Below, in pieces: positions 25,404 through 33,517 of a stretch of 53,166 bases of DNA. How positions within the stretch are numbered: position 1 is the first letter of the stretch; each line of letters begins with the position of its first letter. Below the pieces are notes generated by a model. That model was not told the DNA's origin and did no database searches. It saw only the letters and a list, made by a program, of their open reading frames with translations. The translations under genes and the position numbers were made by a program. The DNA is from Candidatus Parvarchaeota archaeon (GTDB taxonomy: Archaea > Nanobdellota > Nanobdellia > JAFCGN01): NCBI GenBank assembly GCA_017608045.1, contig JAFCGN010000007.1, forward strand, positions 1 to 53,166. Direction: 5' to 3'.

Positions 25404-25769
25404 ATGAAAAAGAAGATTCTTGTTATAGATGATGACAAAGATACATTAGAAACCATAAAAAAAATCTTGGTAAAAAATAACTATGAAGTTAAGATTCTTG
25501 AAGAACCAAAAAAATGCATAGAATTTATAAAAAAAACAAGACCAGATCTTGTGCTCTTAGATATTTTAATGCCTGAAATTTTAGGCACGGATTTGTCTGA
25601 GATAATAAAAACAGAATTTTGTAATTTACCTGTTGTTTTTTTGACAATAGTTCCAAAAGAAGAAATTGATGTTAAAAGAGTAGATGGTTATATAAGAAAA
25701 CCCTTTTACATAAAAGATCTTTTGAAACTTGTGAAAAAAGTGCTTAACAAAAAATCAGCAAACAGATAA
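25404..25769 (+). CDS. Stand-alone response-regulator receiver 1
   Basis: The 121-residue protein is a single receiver domain: acidic D9-D10, phospho-acceptor D53 (LLDILMPE), Thr81 and Lys99 (YIRKPF). There is no DNA-binding or enzymatic output. It follows the kinase by 70 bp and has a GGAGGT site. As a single-domain receiver it must act by binding another protein; the KaiC-like proteins of this island are obvious candidates (inference). Confidence 0.92.
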   Translation: MKKKILVIDDDKDTLETIKKILVKNNYEVKILEEPKKCIEFIKKTRPDLVLLDILMPEILGTDLSEIIKTEFCNLPVVFLTIVPKEEIDVKRVDGYIRKPFYIKDLLKLVKKVLNKKSANR

Positions 25770-25816
25770 CAAAATATTAATTTAATCATGGATTATTAAA
25801 AAAAAGAGGTGTGTTA

Positions 25817-26188
25817 ATGAAAAAAAAGATAATTATTGTTGATGATGAAAGAGATATAAGAAGAACTGTGAAACAAATTCTTGAAAAAGAAAATTATGAA
25901 ATTTTTACAGCAGTGAATGGTGAAGACCTTTTTAAAAAACTTGAAAGAATAACTCCAGATTTGATTCTTCTTGATATAATGATGCCTGGAATGACCACTT
26001 CTCAGATAATAGAAAAATTAAGAGACAATAAAAAAACGAGAAATATTCGGATTATTTATTTAACTGTTGTGCAAGTAAGTGAAATGGAAAAAATAAAAAT
26101 ATTGAAATCAAAAAATATTGAGGATTACATTCAAAAACCGTTTGATATTAATGATTTAAAGAAAAGAATTAGAAAAGCACTAAGATAA
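25817..26188 (+). CDS. Stand-alone response-regulator receiver 2
   Basis: This second single receiver is 123 aa from ATG 25817; GTG 25811 is an alternative. The GAGGTG motif at 25806-25811 overlaps that GTG and favours the ATG. Conserved residues are D9-D10, D53 (LLDIMMPG), Thr83 and Lys107 (YIQKPF). It is 14 bp upstream of the second P-loop-less KaiC-like gene, so those two are probably co-translated. The two receivers are distinct in sequence, not recent duplicates. Confidence 0.92.
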   Translation: MKKKIIIVDDERDIRRTVKQILEKENYEIFTAVNGEDLFKKLERITPDLILLDIMMPGMTTSQIIEKLRDNKKTRNIRIIYLTVVQVSEMEKIKILKSKNIEDYIQKPFDINDLKKRIRKALR

Positions 26189-26202
26189 GAGAGGCGAATT
26201 AA

Positions 26203-26736
26203 TTGGAAAATTTAGGAGAAGTATTAGAAGTTAATGATGTAATTTTAGTAAAAATAAAATCCGATGTTTATACAAAAAATATAAAAGAAATAGCAAAAAT
26301 ATTGAGCAGTAAAAATAAATTATTGTTCATAACATTGAATAAGAGTTCTGATTCTTTAATTTCTTCTTTTAAAAAATACAAAATAAATGTTGGTAATATT
26401 TATTTTTTAGATGCTATAACAAGAACATTTACTAAACCAAGAAGAATAAAGAATTCTACTTTTGTGAGATCACCGCAAGCATTGACAGAAATTGGGATTG
26501 AATTTACAAAAATTATCAAAAAATTTAAACCAGATTGCATAGTCTTTGACTCTTTAAGCACTTTAATAATTTATGAAGATGATATAAGAACTGGTTTGAA
26601 CAGGTTTATTACATCAATAATTAATAAAGCATTAAGAAATAATTTGAAAATAATTTTTTTCTGCTTAAAAAGCGATGAAAACAGCAGATTAATTAAGAAC
26701 ATAAGCATTGTTGCTGAAAAAATAATTAATATTTAA
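26203..26736 (+). CDS. KaiC-like protein lacking a P-loop (signalling island, copy 2)
   Basis: TTG 26203 is the only in-frame start at the right distance from the AGAGGCG motif just upstream. The 177-residue protein has the same strand order as the 21285 protein: DVILVKIKSDVY in the Walker A position without GKT, LLFITLNKS, IYFLDAITR, SPQALTEIGI, and the Walker B-like CIVFDSLSTLIIYEDDIRT. It ends KIIFFCLKSDE...AEKIINI. Its stop touches the stop of the convergent KaiC-like ATPase. Likely a protein-binding, non-hydrolysing RecA fold. Confidence 0.65.
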   Translation: MENLGEVLEVNDVILVKIKSDVYTKNIKEIAKILSSKNKLLFITLNKSSDSLISSFKKYKINVGNIYFLDAITRTFTKPRRIKNSTFVRSPQALTEIGIEFTKIIKKFKPDCIVFDSLSTLIIYEDDIRTGLNRFITSIINKALRNNLKIIFFCLKSDENSRLIKNISIVAEKIINI

Positions 26737-27600
26737 TTAAACTTCTGTAAAGACTTCTTCTTCTGAATAAATTGTTATTCCACCTTTTTCAATATGGAAA
26801 GGCATTATTCTTTCTGTATGTGTTGTTCCCCTCATTTTTAAAATAGCGAGCATTCTTTCATACACATTTCCTGTTTTTACGTGGTATAATAAAATAACTC
26901 CATCTGCTGCGTATTCTTCAAGACTGAAAGTATTTTCACTTTCTAAATTAAAATCACTTGTAATGATGCTTGTAATTTTTAATCTTTTAAGCAGGTTTGC
27001 CATATCAATTAATGCTTTTCTAACTTCTATTTTTGTCTCAAAAAATAAACTTATTAAAGACCCTGGGTCAATGACAATTCGTTTGGCATTAATTAATTCA
27101 ATGGAATCCGTAATATTTTGCATTAAGGCGTCCATCTTATACAATGTATTCTTTACAATAAGAAGTTTTTTATTTTTGATTAATGGTTTAACTTTAAAAC
27201 CCATTTTTTCATAGTTCTCAATTATTCTTTCAGGTTCTTCTTCGAGAGAGATAAAAACACCGGGTTCCCCAAATTTTTTTGCACCCTCATACAAATATTG
27301 AAAGCCTAATGTAGTTTTTCCGCTGCCAGGACCGCCTGCAACAATAACAAAATTCCCTTTTGGGATTCCGCCATTCAAGGATTCATCAAGACCTGAAATC
27401 CCTGTTTTGCTTCTGATGTCTTTTTGGTTTGTTGTTTTTATTTTTTTAATAGCTTTAATATGTTTATCATATTGTTTTTTCTTTTTTGGAATTTTAGAAA
27501 TATTTTTTCGTAATTCCCCAATTTTTTTTTCAAAAACAACTTTTTCAGGCACAATATTTTTTCGTAATTCCTTAATTTTTTTATTAAATGACTTATTCAT
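26737..27600 (-). CDS. KaiC-like RecA-fold ATPase, single domain
   Basis: The 287-residue protein has a KaiC core: KTGISGLDESLNGGIPKGNFVIVAGGPGSGKTT with Walker A at 89-96. Catalytic glutamates lie in SLEEEPE (~119-125), Walker B RIVIDP is at 174-179, and the C-terminal ILKMRGTTHTERIMPFHIEKGGITI is typical. The 60-residue N-terminus is basic and holds an 18-codon duplication (KKIKELRKNI / KKIGELRKNI). Archaeal single-domain KaiC-like ATPases, such as ArlH, act with filament motors. It is convergent with the signalling island and followed by the pilin operon. Confidence 0.88.
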   Translation of the reverse strand: MNKSFNKKIKELRKNIVPEKVVFEKKIGELRKNISKIPKKKKQYDKHIKAIKKIKTTNQKDIRSKTGISGLDESLNGGIPKGNFVIVAGGPGSGKTTLGFQYLYEGAKKFGEPGVFISLEEEPERIIENYEKMGFKVKPLIKNKKLLIVKNTLYKMDALMQNITDSIELINAKRIVIDPGSLISLFFETKIEVRKALIDMANLLKRLKITSIITSDFNLESENTFSLEEYAADGVILLYHVKTGNVYERMLAILKMRGTTHTERIMPFHIEKGGITIYSEEEVFTEV

Positions 27601-27700
27601 TATTTTATATAAAATAACAAATGATTATAAAGGTTTTTTCATAAACCCTTTAATGCTTTAATACCAAATACTTAATAATTTGCGGTTCATACTTATTCTT

Positions 27701-29917
27701 ATGCATAAAGCACAAGCTGCACTTGAATACTTAATGTTAATAAGCTTCATTATCTTGATTATAGTGCCATTAGCGTATTATGCAAAATCAAAAACTATTG
27801 AAACATCTACATTAAAAGAAACAGAAACTGCATTAAATAAAATAAAAACAACTATTGACACTGTTTATGCAATGGGTTATCCAGCAAGAAAAAGCATTTT
27901 GATTTACTTACCTGAAAATATTGCAAATAGCAGTATAATCAATAATACAATTATATACTATATGGCTTCAGGAACTTCTGTTTGGGAAAGCATAAGCACT
28001 TGTATTGAAGGAGAAGGGCTTCCTACAAAACAAGGATATCATTTTTTAAATATTAATGCAAGGCCAAATGGTTGTGTAATGTTAAAACAAAAAAGCCTTT
28101 ACTACGTTCCTGATGAAATAAGCACGTACGTTCCGCACGATTTTTCAAAAACATTTTATTTGAACATTACTAATTTATTAAGCACAAGCGTAAATCTTAA
28201 TTTGACTTCTTATGGAAGCATGAATTCGTATATTGATTTGGATTTATCAACTCCTGGAAGGCAGACTTATTATGATTTAGGGTCTTTCAATGCTGGAGAG
28301 ACAAAAAATATCTTAATAGAATTGTTTGGTGATTCAATAGGTTCTTATAGTGGAAACATAACCATACAAGGTTTAAGTGAGGAAGCAGTTTTAGTGGATT
28401 TCACAACAACTATTGGTGTTTTGGATTTAGAGCCTGAATACCAAAAAGTTGATGTTGCTTATGGAGCTTATAAAGATGTTAGTTTAACAATAAATAACAG
28501 TGGTTTAACTGATTTATTGTTTGTAAATTTAAGTGTTGATACTGGTTTTGAAGATTTTGTTGATTTAATTCCTGGTGGTTCCAAAGATGCTTTTAGGGAT
28601 ATTGGGAATCTTAGTAGTGGAGAGCATTATTTTACAATAAGGGTTTTTGGAAATCAAACAGGGAATATTACAGGAAAAATAATTGCAAAAGCATATGATA
28701 ATTCTGATGATAACATTACAATTGAACTGAATTCCACAACAGATACAATACCTCCTGAAATAGTTTTTGTAAGCCCTACGCCAAATAATAATCAAGTAAT
28801 AACAGATGCTTTTGTTTATGTAAATATAACTGGAAATGAAGAATTAAATTCAGCACAGCTTGAATGGCAAGGAGTTAATGAGAGCATGACTTGTTCAAGC
28901 AATAATTGTTATATTAATAAAACAGGTTTAACAAAAGGAGATTATACTTATAGGGTGTGGGCAGAGGATTTAAGCAATAATGGTAATTGGACAGAAACGA
29001 TGGTTGTTAAAATATGCAAACCTCCAAGAAGATACGTTGTTACTCTTGGAAATGAAAATATTAATGAAGGCTTGAGTGTAAGCGGGGATTACAATAGCAC
29101 TAATAATAATGATGGTGTTTACAGGATTGTAAATGAAACATCAACACAAGTAATTCAAACATTTTTTTATGATGATTTTGAAAGCAATAGTTTAATTAAT
29201 TGGACTGAAACAGGAGGAGGTGATTGGAGAACAAGTTCAGCAAATCCAGCAAATGGGACGTATTCAGCAATAGCAGACAATAGTGATCCTCCGCAAGGCT
29301 CTCAAATGTACACAACACAATATGTTGATTTAACAACAAAGAATTGTGATAATGTTTTGTTAAGTTATTATTGGTGGATTGATAGGGGTCTTGATAGTGG
29401 CGAATATTTAGCACTTGATTTGTATGATGGTTCTTGGCATTATGATGTTTTAAGATTAAATGGGAATGTTGATGCTGAAAACACATGGCATGGTGTTGAT
29501 TATAATGTAAGTGAAAATCTTAATACAAATACAAATTCTTTTAGAATACAATATGATACATTAGAAAATTTGGCTAACGAAGACGTTTATGTTGATACAA
29601 TATCCTTAATAAGTGATTGCCAAAGCATTCCATTAAATATTACTTATTTAATAAATGATATTGATACTACTTATGATTATTATAATTTAAGTGTGAAAGC
29701 AAGCAGTTCTAATGAAAACTTTACAGTAGATGCTGATGGTGTAACCATTGATTATGTGGATTCAAGTGTAGATGAATTGGTTATTTACAATGCAACAAGC
29801 ATAGCAAAAGACGGACAAGTTTTGATTACTTTTTATGACACAGATAAGTTTAATGACACGAGTATTGATTCACTTAATATAGATTTCTTGGAGGTTTATG
29901 CATGGGATGTGGAGTAA
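27701..29917 (+). CDS. Large pilin-like adhesin with class III signal peptide
   Basis: ATG 27701 (738 aa) is preferred over the upstream in-frame start at 27680. It gives the short basic leader MHKAQAALEYLMLISFIIL, matching archaeal class III signal peptides cut by a prepilin peptidase before the hydrophobic helix. The ectodomain is rich in Asn and Thr with many sequons. It has two CARDB-like repeats (~150-345), an Ig-like segment starting TIPPEIVFVSPTPN, and a jelly-roll-like segment (FFYDDFESNSLINWTE..., about 480-640). It leads a five-gene overlapping operon. Probably a tip adhesin of a type IV-like pilus. Confidence 0.8.
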   Translation: MHKAQAALEYLMLISFIILIIVPLAYYAKSKTIETSTLKETETALNKIKTTIDTVYAMGYPARKSILIYLPENIANSSIINNTIIYYMASGTSVWESISTCIEGEGLPTKQGYHFLNINARPNGCVMLKQKSLYYVPDEISTYVPHDFSKTFYLNITNLLSTSVNLNLTSYGSMNSYIDLDLSTPGRQTYYDLGSFNAGETKNILIELFGDSIGSYSGNITIQGLSEEAVLVDFTTTIGVLDLEPEYQKVDVAYGAYKDVSLTINNSGLTDLLFVNLSVDTGFEDFVDLIPGGSKDAFRDIGNLSSGEHYFTIRVFGNQTGNITGKIIAKAYDNSDDNITIELNSTTDTIPPEIVFVSPTPNNNQVITDAFVYVNITGNEELNSAQLEWQGVNESMTCSSNNCYINKTGLTKGDYTYRVWAEDLSNNGNWTETMVVKICKPPRRYVVTLGNENINEGLSVSGDYNSTNNNDGVYRIVNETSTQVIQTFFYDDFESNSLINWTETGGGDWRTSSANPANGTYSAIADNSDPPQGSQMYTTQYVDLTTKNCDNVLLSYYWWIDRGLDSGEYLALDLYDGSWHYDVLRLNGNVDAENTWHGVDYNVSENLNTNTNSFRIQYDTLENLANEDVYVDTISLISDCQSIPLNITYLINDIDTTYDYYNLSVKASSSNENFTVDADGVTIDYVDSSVDELVIYNATSIAKDGQVLITFYDTDKFNDTSIDSLNIDFLEVYAWDVE
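29890..29895 (+). promoter_or_regulatory. Ribosome binding site GGAGGT inside the adhesin gene
   Basis: GGAGGT lies within the end of the adhesin gene, 6 nt before ATG 29902 of the overlapping pilin-like gene, and fixes that start. Confidence 0.6.
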
Positions 29918-30327
29918 AAGCACAAATAAGTGTTGAAGCAATATTTGTTATTAGTTTTTTGTTGCTTGTTTTCGGTTTTTTAATGGTTGATTACAATTTC
30001 AGGTTAAAAGTGTTAAATAATGAGGAAATAATTGTTTCAGAGGAGAATCTTTGCAAAGGATTAGCACAAAGGATAGCAAATGTGTTATTGAGTAATAACA
30101 CTAAAACAACAATTATTTTGCCAAAAAAAATAAATGGTGTTAATTATGCAATAAATATTAATGGTTCTGAAAAAGTAATAATTCTTAGTGATGATAAAAA
30201 CAATAATATTTTTTGTGGAATAATTACAACAGAAGTTTATGATTCAACAAATAATAATGGGTTTCTTATTCCAAAAACTACTATTAATTTAATAAATATT
30301 GATTCAAAGGTGGTTTTTTTATGGTAA
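29902..30327 (+). CDS. Pilin-like protein with class III signal peptide
   Basis: The 141-residue protein starts MGCGVKAQISVEAIFVISFLLL, a class III signal peptide (KAQISVE, then a helix). A ~110-residue beta-rich domain with sequons follows. It overlaps the adhesin gene by 16 nt and the next gene by 7 nt. Likely a minor pilin or a subunit of the same filament. Confidence 0.78.
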   Translation: MGCGVKAQISVEAIFVISFLLLVFGFLMVDYNFRLKVLNNEEIIVSEENLCKGLAQRIANVLLSNNTKTTIILPKKINGVNYAININGSEKVIILSDDKNNNIFCGIITTEVYDSTNNNGFLIPKTTINLINIDSKVVFLW

Positions 30328-30827
30328 AAAAGGCACAAATATTTTCTGCAGATTTAACTATATCTTTTGTGATTTTTCTTGCGTTTATGCTTATAGGGAT
30401 TAATAAATGGAATGCAAAGCTGAATGAGTTGGATGAATTAAGAAACACTGAAAAACTATGGTTTGAAGGAGGAATACTGATGGAAACCTTATTTACTCAA
30501 GGCAATCCAGAAAATTGGACTTTAAATGCAATAAAAACAATTGGTTTAACAAACAAACCAAACTATCTTGATAAACACAAGTTAGAATTATTCATAAATT
30601 ATTCAAAAACAAATTATGATACAATAAAAAAAGAAATTGGCATTAATGAATATGAATATAATCTTAAAGTAGCATATCTTAATGGAACACTTATTTATGA
30701 CCAAGAGAACAATTTTAATCAAGGCAGTGAAGTTATTAGATTAACAAGAACCGCATTTCTTGACAAACATGAATTTAAGCCAAATTATGAAGAAGTTATT
30801 GTTGAGTTAATAGTTTGGAGGGTATAA
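30321..30827 (+). CDS. Pilin-like minor subunit
   Basis: The 168-residue protein begins MVKKAQIFSADLTISFVIFLAFMLIG, a short basic leader and hydrophobic helix like class III signal peptides. The rest is a soluble domain ending in VELIVWRV. The terminal ...WR is shared with the next gene product (LRLWRKNNE). It overlaps the upstream pilin gene by 7 nt and is followed 3 bp later by the next member. Confidence 0.72.
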   Translation: MVKKAQIFSADLTISFVIFLAFMLIGINKWNAKLNELDELRNTEKLWFEGGILMETLFTQGNPENWTLNAIKTIGLTNKPNYLDKHKLELFINYSKTNYDTIKKEIGINEYEYNLKVAYLNGTLIYDQENNFNQGSEVIRLTRTAFLDKHEFKPNYEEVIVELIVWRV

Positions 30828-30830
30828 CAG

Positions 30831-31250
30831 ATGCTAAATAAAAGAGGGGTTGTTTTATCAATAGATATAGTTCTTGCATCACTACTTTTAGTTTATTTTT
30901 TAACAAGTTTTTCTAAAATTTCTCATAATTTTGATTTTAATAGAAAAGTAATAAATGATGAGGCAAGAAATATTGTTGTTGTTTTAGAAGATGAGCTTAA
31001 AACCATGAATCTCACATTAATCAATGATACCATAAATGAATTAAAAAAAGAAGATTATGATTATTCTTTGAACATAACTTATTATGACAAGAATTTAAAT
31101 ACAATAAGTTCTACAACACTTGGAACTTCATTTAATGACCTTTCAAATGATTTTAGCGTATATAATAGTAAAGGAGTAATAATTGATAGAGGTAATATAA
31201 CAACGTATTATTTTGTTCAGCTAAGATTGTGGAGGAAAAACAATGAATAG
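30831..31250 (+). CDS. Pilin-like minor subunit
   Basis: The 139-residue protein opens MLNKRGVVLSIDIVLASLLLVYFLTSF, a short basic leader with one hydrophobic helix, then a ~110-residue ectodomain with sequons (NLTL, NITY). It has the same size and layout as its upstream neighbour and overlaps the next gene by 8 nt. The family is not recognised beyond pilin-like architecture. Confidence 0.68.
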   Translation: MLNKRGVVLSIDIVLASLLLVYFLTSFSKISHNFDFNRKVINDEARNIVVVLEDELKTMNLTLINDTINELKKEDYDYSLNITYYDKNLNTISSTTLGTSFNDLSNDFSVYNSKGVIIDRGNITTYYFVQLRLWRKNNE

Positions 31251-32061
31251 AAATGCTGTTATTTATACAATATATCTTTATTTTTTATTTTCCTTAATTG
31301 CTTCTTTAGTAACATTGGTTTTTATTAAATCAACAAACTTTTGGGACATGATGAACGACAATTCTTTTGCAGAAAACCTTGTTAATGAAAAAAACAATAT
31401 TTATTCTCTTTTAGAGGATAGTCTTAATTCAATAACGCATATTCAAACTGATAATCAGAATGTTAATATAACAATTCAATCGAGTTTAAATCCTAATATT
31501 AACATAAGTGAAAACTTGATGCAAACTGAAAAATTTATTAATATGTATAAGGACTTTTATGGAGCAAACATAAATATAAATTTTTCATTGTTAAAAAATG
31601 AGTTAAATAATGTTACAAGGATTATTGAACCTCAAAAGGTTTTTATTATACATGATTATGATAACAAAATAATTTATTTGAACAATACTTCTCAATTAAA
31701 AGGCACATATATTTTCATAGACCATAATGTAACAACATTTTCAACGCAGTGGATACCCACGCCATCTGGAGATTATCCTGTTGTTATAAAAACACCAGAT
31801 TCTGAAACAAGTGTTAATTTAACAAGGACTTCTTCTTATGTTTATACAATTAGGTTGAGGCAAGGTTTTGTTTCTGAGAGGATACGTATTTTTTTTAATT
31901 TAGATGTTGGTGAAATTCTTGTTGATTACTCAGATCTTAGTGTTATAACAAATGTGACAATTTATTTCAAGAATGAATTAAGTGCGGGCCAAACACTTAT
32001 TGATTTTAATCAAAAAAATATTGTTAATCTTAGTTTAGGAAATTATGAGACAAGCATTTAA
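31243..32061 (+). CDS. Surface protein, last gene of the pilin operon
   Basis: The 272-residue protein has one N-terminal helix (AVIYTIYLYFLFSLIASLVTLVFI) and a ~240-residue ectodomain with many N-x-S/T sequons (NVTR, NVTTF, NLTR, NVTIYF). The ATG overlaps the previous gene. Its stop overlaps the 3' end of the convergent broken GTPase gene. Probably a membrane-anchored component of the same surface structure. Confidence 0.7.
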   Translation: MNRNAVIYTIYLYFLFSLIASLVTLVFIKSTNFWDMMNDNSFAENLVNEKNNIYSLLEDSLNSITHIQTDNQNVNITIQSSLNPNINISENLMQTEKFINMYKDFYGANININFSLLKNELNNVTRIIEPQKVFIIHDYDNKIIYLNNTSQLKGTYIFIDHNVTTFSTQWIPTPSGDYPVVIKTPDSETSVNLTRTSSYVYTIRLRQGFVSERIRIFFNLDVGEILVDYSDLSVITNVTIYFKNELSAGQTLIDFNQKNIVNLSLGNYETSI

Positions 32062-32677
32062 ACATTATGTATTAAATGTGAGTATAATTCTTCTAAGTTT
32101 TCTCCTGTTTTAGCGCTTAAAGGAATAATTTTTTGTTCAGGAAAAACACTTTTTATTAAATCAACATTTGATTGAACGGAATTTTTTGAACTTCAAGATT
32201 TGTGATTAATGGAACATTTAAATCTTTAGACGGATTTTTAGTGCTGTCAATAATTACAATAACTGCATTCATTTTTTTTAATTCTGTTATGCTTTCAATA
32301 ATTCCTTCAATGGCTTCATAGCTTCTAATTTTTGCTTTTGTTCCTCTTATACCATATTTCCTGAAAATTTTGTAATCAACATCAGAAGCTAATCCAGGAG
32401 TATCAATTAAATCAAAATACATCCTCCCATATTTGCTTTTTAAACAAATACTTTTTAATTCCTGTATTTTGCGAGTTTCATGAGGTATTTTACTTACTTT
32501 GCCAAATGTTCTGTTTGCCAAGTCTTTTGAAATTAGATTGGCAAGAGTTGTTTTTCCTGCATTTGGGCTTCCGTAAATTGCAATTTTTAATTTTTTTCTT
32601 AAAATAAAATTTCTGAAAAAAAATTTTAATCTTAAGCTAAAATCTTTACTAAATTTTTTTGAGCTACTCTCATCCAT
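32058..32677 (-). pseudogene. Era/Der-like small GTPase with a single-base frameshift
   Basis: The first frame (32156-32677) encodes 173 residues with G1 GSPNAGKTT (36-44), G3 DTPG (92-95) and VIVIIDSTKNP, then stops. A second frame resumes at the A6 run (T run at 32182-32187 on the written strand) and reads ..SNVDLIKSVFPEQKIIPLSAKTGENLEELYSHLI to TAA at 32058-32060, giving the G5 SAK motif. One extra A would join both. In the expected G4 position (NKxD) there is only TNLE, so nucleotide specificity is already lost. A decaying gene, a sequencing error or slippage are all possible. Confidence 0.75.
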
Positions 32678-32794
32678 ATTAATATTTTAAAAATCAATAC
32701 TATTAAATGATTTTGTTAAACATTATTTTTAAAATATTAGTTAATTAATCTTTTTTTGAAAGAATTTAAATATATTCTATGAATAAAAAAGAAT

Positions 32795-33517
32795 ATGGTT
32801 ATGAGTAGGGCAAAAAAGATTTTTAGTTCAAAAAAAAAGCATTCAAGAAAAAAACTGAAAACAAAAAAGAAACAAAACAATAATGTAAAAGCATTGCAGG
32901 AAAAAATAAAAAAGACGTTTAAAAAAATTGATAATAAAGAAATAAAGCCTTCAAATGCGCAAAAAGTTTTGTTGAAACTTGCTTTAGAAACTCAGAACTT
33001 GATTAATAAAGATTCAAAAAAGACAAATATTCTTACAAAAGCGTGGACAGATTCTTTGGATGAGACTTTTAAGAATTATTCAGAAAATGAAAAACTTGAA
33101 TGGTTGTTAAGTCCTGATTTTTGGAAGAAAATTTATGAAGTAGCACCTTTTTTGAAAATGGAAAAAAATCCAGAAAGAACAAAAAAAATAATGAAACAAG
33201 CAGTAAAAGAGTTTTCTAAAGTAAAAAAAAGAAAGCCTTTTAGTAAGAAATTAAAAGAATTTTTTGGATTAAAAAAAAGGAAACCAGATATAATTATCTG
33301 GACTCCTGGAAAATTTGATACAAAAATTGACCTTTTACTAAAAATTTTGGAAAAAAAGAAAAAATTAAGGCTTGGAAAATTAAGCGAGTTGCTTAAACAA
33401 GATTACGAACTTGTTGAAGAATGGGCAACAATACTTGATGAAAAAGGCGTAATTCAATTGAAGTATCCTCTCATAGGAGATGCTTATGTAGTGAAGAGGG
33501 ATAAAAAACATGGTTAA
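32795..33517 (+). CDS. Basic protein upstream of the secretion ATPase, unknown
   Basis: The 240-residue protein is strongly basic at the N-terminus (KKKHSRKKLKTKKKQ) and mostly helical. It ends in a winged-helix-like segment (KIDLLLKILEKKKKLRLGKLSELLKQDYELVEEWATILDEKGVIQLKYPLIGDAYVV). ATG 32801 is an alternative start. It overlaps the ATPase gene by 8 nt, so it is part of the secretion operon. A TATA-like TTTAAATATATT lies at ~32764-32775. Possibly a cytosolic adaptor or regulator of the motor (inference). Confidence 0.68.
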   Translation: MVMSRAKKIFSSKKKHSRKKLKTKKKQNNNVKALQEKIKKTFKKIDNKEIKPSNAQKVLLKLALETQNLINKDSKKTNILTKAWTDSLDETFKNYSENEKLEWLLSPDFWKKIYEVAPFLKMEKNPERTKKIMKQAVKEFSKVKKRKPFSKKLKEFFGLKKRKPDIIIWTPGKFDTKIDLLLKILEKKKKLRLGKLSELLKQDYELVEEWATILDEKGVIQLKYPLIGDAYVVKRDKKHG

